Positions 5,834-8,967 of a stretch of DNA of 8,967 nt are shown piece after piece; the first letter of the stretch is position 1, and each line of letters begins with the position of its first letter. The notes beneath the pieces were generated by a model. The model had not been told where the DNA came from and ran no database searches. It saw only the letters and a program-made list of their open reading frames with translations. The stretch is from CAYVFC01 sp964450715 (GTDB lineage: Bacteria > Myxococcota_A > Polyangia > Polyangiales > JAFGIB01): contig CAYVFC010000220.1 of assembly GCA_964450715.1 (NCBI GenBank), forward strand, positions 1 to 8,967, given 5' to 3'. Made by a program: the position numbers and the translations under genes.

Positions 5834-5957
5834 TCAGGCGAGCGCGTCGACCGTAAACATCAACCAGGCAGCCCCTCCGCACAGCAGGCTGACCAGGCGT
5901 TGCCTCTCCCGTAGCTCGAGCGCCCGGGCCCGGTCCGCGGCGTCCCCCCTGGCGATT
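5834..5957 (-). pseudogene. Possible C-terminal remnant of an unknown gene
   Basis: Read on the minus strand, the last ~40 codons before a TGA at 5836-5834 look protein-like: an Arg/Glu/Ala helix (R-A-R-A-L-E-L-R-E-R-Q-R-L) followed by a hydrophobic tail (L-V-S-L-L-C-G-G-A-A-W-L-M-F). The open frame continues back through the 30-bp tandem repeat and the minus-strand promoter to 6136, but that part is not protein-like and has no ribosome binding site. I do not recognise the family. It may be a decayed tail facing the radical SAM gene, or a chance reading. Confidence 0.3.
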
Positions 5958-5969
5958 AGGCCACACGGA

Positions 5970-6028
5970 GGCCACACGGGACGGTCCTGCAAAGTTGCGG
6001 GCCACACGGGACGGTCCTGCAAAGTTGC
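5970..6028. repeat. 30-bp tandem duplication
   Basis: A 30-base unit starting GGCCACACGGGACGG occurs at 5970-5999 and again, to its 29th base, at 6000-6028. A further partial copy (GGCCACACGG) sits at 5959-5968. Each unit ends in TGCAAAGTTGC, a near-palindrome. There are no spacers. The exact identity suggests a recent slippage duplication, or two tandem binding or structure modules. Confidence 0.75.
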
Positions 6029-6070
6029 AGTCTGTACGCGACATAAACCGCTCTGCCGGGTAAACAGACT
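6029..6070 (-). repeat. Hairpin near the start of the predicted minus-strand transcript
   Basis: AGTCTGT (6029-6035) and ACAGACT (6064-6070) are perfectly complementary around a 28-base loop. On the minus strand the stem would begin about 25 bases into a transcript started by the promoter at 6102-6131. It adjoins the tandem repeat. Confidence 0.35.
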
Positions 6071-6101
6071 ACCGACGTCAAACCGATATGGCGCAGAAGA
6101 T

Positions 6102-6131
6102 ATTATATGTGAACGCTCGGGCGTATTGCAA
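6102..6131 (-). promoter_or_regulatory. Strong candidate sigma-70 promoter on the minus strand
   Basis: Read on the minus strand, TTGCAA (6131-6126) is followed after 18 bases by a perfect TATAAT (6107-6102), giving a start near 6095. A palindrome, GGTAC-GAT-GTACC (6139-6151), lies just upstream of the -35 box and could bind a regulator. No intact gene is visible downstream, so the product may be a short RNA or the leader of the remnant at 5834-5957. Confidence 0.5.
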
Positions 6132-6596
6132 CACAACCGGTACGATGTACCAAGAGGCGTGTAATGCTGCCTACACTCACACTCTCTAATAGCTATTGCC
6201 GTACGGCCACGTGAAGCGGTTGCTACCTTTGCCTGAGCTTCGGCCCCCCTCCCGCGGTCGAGAGGCGCAGCCGGGTCGAGACCAGGCCCGGTCCCAGGGA
6301 GCGGCGGGCCGAGCGCGCATTCGGGGCGTACGGATCGGCGTCGGGCGAGGGCTCGGCATCAGGGCCGGGCGTTTCCGGCTCGGGAAGCCCCAGCCAGCCC
6401 AGCCGGCCAGGTCGTCCACGATGGCAACGGCCGCGTCGGGACGCCCCTGTCACCCTGGCCTGAAAGAAGACCTGGATTTGCGTGACCGGCAAGCCAGCGC
6501 GGTTGCTTAATCTGCTGGAATTGAGAAAATAGCTCCTCACTATCTGTTGTAGTTTTTCAAGTGAGCTGCGGGGCGAAGCCGGATAAAGGACTCGCT

Positions 6597-6601
6597 AGGG
6601 G
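6597..6601 (+). promoter_or_regulatory. Ribosome binding site favouring the 6609 start
   Basis: AGGGG ends 7 bases before ATG 6609. The longer GTG start at 6561 has no comparable site, so the shorter protein is preferred. Confidence 0.5.
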
Positions 6602-6608
6602 TAAGAGT

Positions 6609-8558
6609 ATGGAACGGGTGATGAATGGAATCGAAAAAGAAGTTAAGGAGAGTAGCAGTAGCGGCGCCGGGCGAGAGGTCAGGAATTCCGACGAACGTCT
6701 TTCCAAATTGTTGGAAAGTCTGGACGCGGTGGTTTACGTCACAGATATGGCGACCAACGAGGTGCTGTTTCTTAACAGACGCGGCAGAGAGTTGTTTGGT
6801 GACGTAACCGGCAAGATCTGCTGGCAGGAATTGCAGACCACCCAGGAGGGTCCATGTGAGTTCTGCACCAATAGGAACTTGGTTGACGAGCAGGGGAATC
6901 CAACCGGAGTATACAGGTGGGAGTTCAAGAACACCGTCACGAACCGGTGGTATGACTGTAGAGACCTGGCCTTAGTCTGGACGGACGGGAGACTCGCTCG
7001 CCTGGAGATCGCCACTGACATTACCGAACGTAAGAAATGGGAAGAGAAGCTTAGAGTCAGCGAAGAGAAGTTCAAGCGCCTCTTCGAGTCCTACCCATAT
7101 TCAACGGTCTATCTGGATACCAAAGGAAATATCGTCGACTGTAACCGTGAGTTTTTGAATCTACACGGTGTTAGCGGGGGTTACGACTCCGTAATAGGCA
7201 GAAGCCTCGCCGATTTTATCCCCGAGGAGATGAGAGCGAGCTTCAAGGACTTCAACGAGTTATTATCGAAAGGGAAAGGCGATGTAGAGCCCATCGAGGC
7301 CCATTTGCTCAGGGAAGACGGGACCAGGTTCGTCGGCGAAGCCTGGATTAAGCCCATCATCGACGATGACGGAAACCCGATAGCGATCATATCCTCTGTT
7401 AAGAACATCTCTAAACGAAAGAAGATCGAAGAAGAGCGCGCCAGAGCCGGTAAACTGGAATCGCTGGGGATTCTTGCCGGAGGAATAGCACATGATTTCA
7501 ACAACATCCTGACCATCATCTTAGGGAGCATCGAAGTAGCTAAAATGCACGCTCTTCCCGGATCCGAATCCTATCGCATACTGAGCGAAGCGTCAGATGC
7601 GGCCTCGAGAGCAACTTCCCTGACCAAGCAACTGCTTACCTTCTCTAAGGGCGGTAAACCCATCAAAAAAGCGATTGATATTAAAGATGCGGTGAAGGAC
7701 TCGGTGGATTTCGCGCTCAGGGGAGCAAATGTGAAATGCTTTTATACATTCCCCAGAGAAGCGCTTGCCGTTGAAGTAGACGAGGGACAAATCGGCCAGG
7801 TAATTAGCAATATCGTTATCAATGCGAAACAGTCGATGCCGGAGGGAGGTGTCATCAGGATCCGGCTGGATTCCGAGGAAGTGACCAATAAAATGCCTAT
7901 TGCTCTCGCTCCCGGAAAATATGCAGTGGTTTCGATCGAAGACTCGGGCCACGGTATGACCAGGGAGCATTTGGTCCGGATATTCGATCCCTATTTTTCC
8001 ACAAAGAAAGAGGGCTCCGGCCTCGGGCTTGCCATCTCCTACTCGATCGTCAAAAACCACGACGGCTTCATTATGGTAGATTCCGAGCCGGGCAGGGGTA
8101 CCAAATTCACCATCTACCTGCCGATCACGCCAAAGGCTATACCGGTTAAAGAATCACCGCAATTATCTATGGAGCTAAAGGGAGCTGGCAAGGTTCTGGT
8201 CATGGACGACGAGCAAAACGTCCGGAAAGTAATATCTAGAATGGTAGGCAAGTTCGGATTTAGGACCGACATGGCCGAAGAGGGATCGGAGGCGGTGAAG
8301 CTGTTCGAAAAGGCTCATCTAGCCGGGGAGCCGTACGACTTTGTGATAATGGACCTCACAATACCCGGAGGAATGGGAGGTAAAGAGGCGATAAAGGAGG
8401 TGCTCAAGATCGACCCGCAGGCAAAGGTTATCGTCGCCAGCGGTTATTCCAACGATCCCGTATTGGCCGATTATCGAGACTACGGGTTCCAGGGGGTTAT
8501 TGCCAAACCGTTTACCATGGAGGCTATGGAGAGGGTTCTGAGAGAAATTGTTGGCTAG
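6609..8558 (+). CDS. Hybrid sensor histidine kinase, PAS-PAS-HK-receiver
   Basis: This 649-residue soluble signalling protein has no membrane segment or signal peptide, so it senses an internal or diffusible cue. PAS1 spans roughly residues 30-140 and carries cysteines 71, 83, 86 and 117, including C-E-F-C, before a D-I-T-E-R-K exit. PAS2 spans 154-271. The dimerisation helix has the H box A-H-D-F-N-N with phospho-acceptor His295. The ATPase domain shows the N box (N401, N405), D-S-G-H-G-M from Asp445 and G-S-G-L-G-L at 469-474. The C-terminal receiver (about 527-645) has Asp533/534, phospho-acceptor Asp582, Ser611 and Lys633. All key catalytic residues are present, so both kinase and receiver should work. 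No response regulator or output gene adjoins it. ATG 6609 is preferred because AGGGG lies 7 bases upstream; GTG 6561 and ATG 6621 are alternatives. The gene looks more A/T-rich than its neighbours, which may point to a separate origin. Confidence 0.93.
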   Translation: MERVMNGIEKEVKESSSSGAGREVRNSDERLSKLLESLDAVVYVTDMATNEVLFLNRRGRELFGDVTGKICWQELQTTQEGPCEFCTNRNLVDEQGNPTGVYRWEFKNTVTNRWYDCRDLALVWTDGRLARLEIATDITERKKWEEKLRVSEEKFKRLFESYPYSTVYLDTKGNIVDCNREFLNLHGVSGGYDSVIGRSLADFIPEEMRASFKDFNELLSKGKGDVEPIEAHLLREDGTRFVGEAWIKPIIDDDGNPIAIISSVKNISKRKKIEEERARAGKLESLGILAGGIAHDFNNILTIILGSIEVAKMHALPGSESYRILSEASDAASRATSLTKQLLTFSKGGKPIKKAIDIKDAVKDSVDFALRGANVKCFYTFPREALAVEVDEGQIGQVISNIVINAKQSMPEGGVIRIRLDSEEVTNKMPIALAPGKYAVVSIEDSGHGMTREHLVRIFDPYFSTKKEGSGLGLAISYSIVKNHDGFIMVDSEPGRGTKFTIYLPITPKAIPVKESPQLSMELKGAGKVLVMDDEQNVRKVISRMVGKFGFRTDMAEEGSEAVKLFEKAHLAGEPYDFVIMDLTIPGGMGGKEAIKEVLKIDPQAKVIVASGYSNDPVLADYRDYGFQGVIAKPFTMEAMERVLREIVG

Positions 8559-8620
8559 CCCTACTGTGTCAGGTCGGGATCTACCGCCGCCTTCACAAAG
8601 CCCCTTTTTGGCGTAATCTT

Positions 8621-8758
8621 ATGGGGATACCGCGCGAGGGGAGTGCATTTTGCGGCGGGGACGGTTTCGGAGACCCGTGCGACGGCGAGGACGACGCTCT
8701 GTGCCCGGACGGGATCATCCACGGCAGCTCGACGCGACCCGCATCGCGCCGCCGCTGA
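8621..8758 (+). pseudogene. Fragment resembling a thrombospondin type 3 calcium-binding repeat
   Basis: A 45-codon frame from ATG 8621 to TGA 8756-8758 reads in its middle C-G-G-D-G-F-G-D-P-C-D-G-E-D-D-A-L-C-P-D-G. The D-G-F-G-D-P-C-D pattern is typical of thrombospondin type 3-like calcium-binding repeats in large exported proteins. There is no ribosome binding site or signal peptide and the frame ends in Arg-rich filler, so this is most likely a leftover piece. It overlaps the ATPase fragment on the other strand, with the junction of the two remnants near 8740. Confidence 0.35.
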
Positions 8759-8804
8759 AGAACCTCTCCAACAGCCGCAGTTCCTCGTTTCTACCGATGA
8801 ACAC
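8715..8804 (-). pseudogene. Truncated 5' end of an ATPase gene
   Basis: On the minus strand a GTG at 8804 follows GAGGTGA at good spacing and opens the peptide M-F-I-G-R-N-E-E-L-R-L-L-E-R-F-F-S-G-G. This closely matches the N-terminus of AAA-type ATPases of the ATPase_2/DUF234 kind, which begin F-[IV]-G-R-x-x-E-L-x-x-L-E ahead of the Walker A motif. The similarity ends after about 19 residues and a TGA follows at codon 30, before any Walker A. The start region is preserved while the rest of the gene is lost, which points to a deletion or insertion breakpoint near 8745. Confidence 0.5.
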
Positions 8805-8826
8805 GCCTGTCACCTCACGATAAAAC

Positions 8827-8868
8827 CGGCCTATAACGACTGATATTCGCTTTATAGGCCGTTTTTTT
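8827..8868 (+). terminator. Rho-independent terminator
   Basis: CGGCCTATAA (8827-8836) pairs perfectly with TTATAGGCCG (8852-8861) across a 15-base loop and is followed by seven T. It would end transcripts coming from the kinase gene 270 bases upstream. On the minus strand the stem is followed by GGTTTTA, so it may also weakly stop transcription toward the ATPase fragment. Confidence 0.85.
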
Positions 8869-8925
8869 GTCAATCCGAATCGGCAGCTGCCCGGACCTTA
8901 GGAGGCACCGCAAAACGATACGAGA

Positions 8926-8964
8926 CCGGGCGCGTCGGCGGAGCGCAATCGCGAGCGCGCCCGG
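8926..8964. repeat. GC-rich hairpin at the window edge
   Basis: CCGGGCGCG (8926-8934) is perfectly complementary to CGCGCCCGG (8956-8964) around 21 bases. It may belong to a structure or gene beyond the window. Confidence 0.4.
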
Positions 8965-8967
8965 AGG

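Larger units (their letters stand above)
5813..6608. other. Gene-poor stretch between radical SAM gene and kinase
   Basis: No intact gene is supported. The left part carries the possible minus-strand remnant, the 30-bp duplication and the minus-strand promoter. From 6152 to about 6530 the sequence is GC-rich and its minus strand can be read as a Pro/Arg-rich peptide, but with no domain or ribosome binding site. The last ~70 bases before the kinase are more A/T-rich and probably hold its promoter, though no convincing -35/-10 pair stands out. Confidence 0.5.
8559..8967. other. Post-kinase stretch with gene fragments and terminator
   Basis: No intact gene is supported. The stretch holds a plus-strand Asp/Gly/Cys-rich fragment, the first codons of a minus-strand ATPase gene, a perfect intrinsic terminator (8827-8868) and a 9-bp GC hairpin at the edge (8926-8964). 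AGGAGG at 8901-8906 has no start codon at a useful distance. Confidence 0.55.

Noticed and set aside
5959..6028. CRISPR-like array from the repeated 30-base unit
   Set aside because: The two copies are directly adjacent with no spacers, and no cas gene is present.
6223..6540. Minus-strand 105-residue Pro/Arg-rich reading
   Set aside because: It is low complexity with no start signal and no recognisable fold; high GC explains the open frame.
6561..6608. GTG start extending the kinase by 16 residues
   Set aside because: There is no ribosome binding site before 6561, while ATG 6609 has AGGGG 7 bases upstream. The choice is not certain.

Overview
The window looks like an accessory stretch of a GC-rich bacterial chromosome, probably a deltaproteobacterial-type lineage (Myxococcota or Desulfobacterota). 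Three things suggest this: two predicted lipoproteins, one with a long Gly/Ala-rich tether of the kind common in myxobacterial exported proteins; a hybrid sensor kinase whose first PAS domain resembles a cysteine-containing type I associate with Desulfobacterota; and a short remnant resembling a thrombospondin-type-3 calcium-binding repeat. The taxonomy is inference, because there is no rRNA or core marker gene here.

Layout. 1-363 is non-coding leader with a GAAA-capped hairpin and three GGTATTCC repeats. 364-1749 (+) encodes a lipoprotein with about six beta-propeller-like repeats. It converges on complement(1989-3215), a lipoprotein alpha/beta hydrolase of the PETase/cutinase/dienelactone-hydrolase type, and inverted repeats lie between the two. 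Upstream of the hydrolase, 3447-3621 folds on paper into a branched structure closed by a perfect 11-bp stem. It abuts the last ~66 codons of an IS110-family-like transposase (3641-3838). 3839-4159 holds several small hairpins. A good promoter candidate inside a perfect 10-bp inverted repeat (4114-4169) then precedes a small unknown ORF (4160-4417) and a radical SAM enzyme (4427-5812). The small ORF's stop codon overlaps the radical SAM ribosome binding site.

5813-6608 has no convincing intact gene. It holds a possible minus-strand gene remnant, a two-copy 30-bp tandem repeat and a strong minus-strand promoter candidate. 6609-8558 encodes a soluble PAS-PAS-histidine kinase-receiver hybrid protein. 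Beyond it lie two gene fragments, one calcium-repeat-like (+) and one the first codons of an ATPase (-), then a perfect intrinsic terminator (8827-8868) and a GC-rich hairpin at the window edge.

The intact genes do not form one obvious pathway. The two lipoproteins would act in the cell envelope, the radical SAM protein and its small partner form the only clear operon, and the kinase stands alone with no response-regulator gene beside it. The best candidates for something new are the structured element next to the transposase relic and the small-ORF/radical SAM pair.
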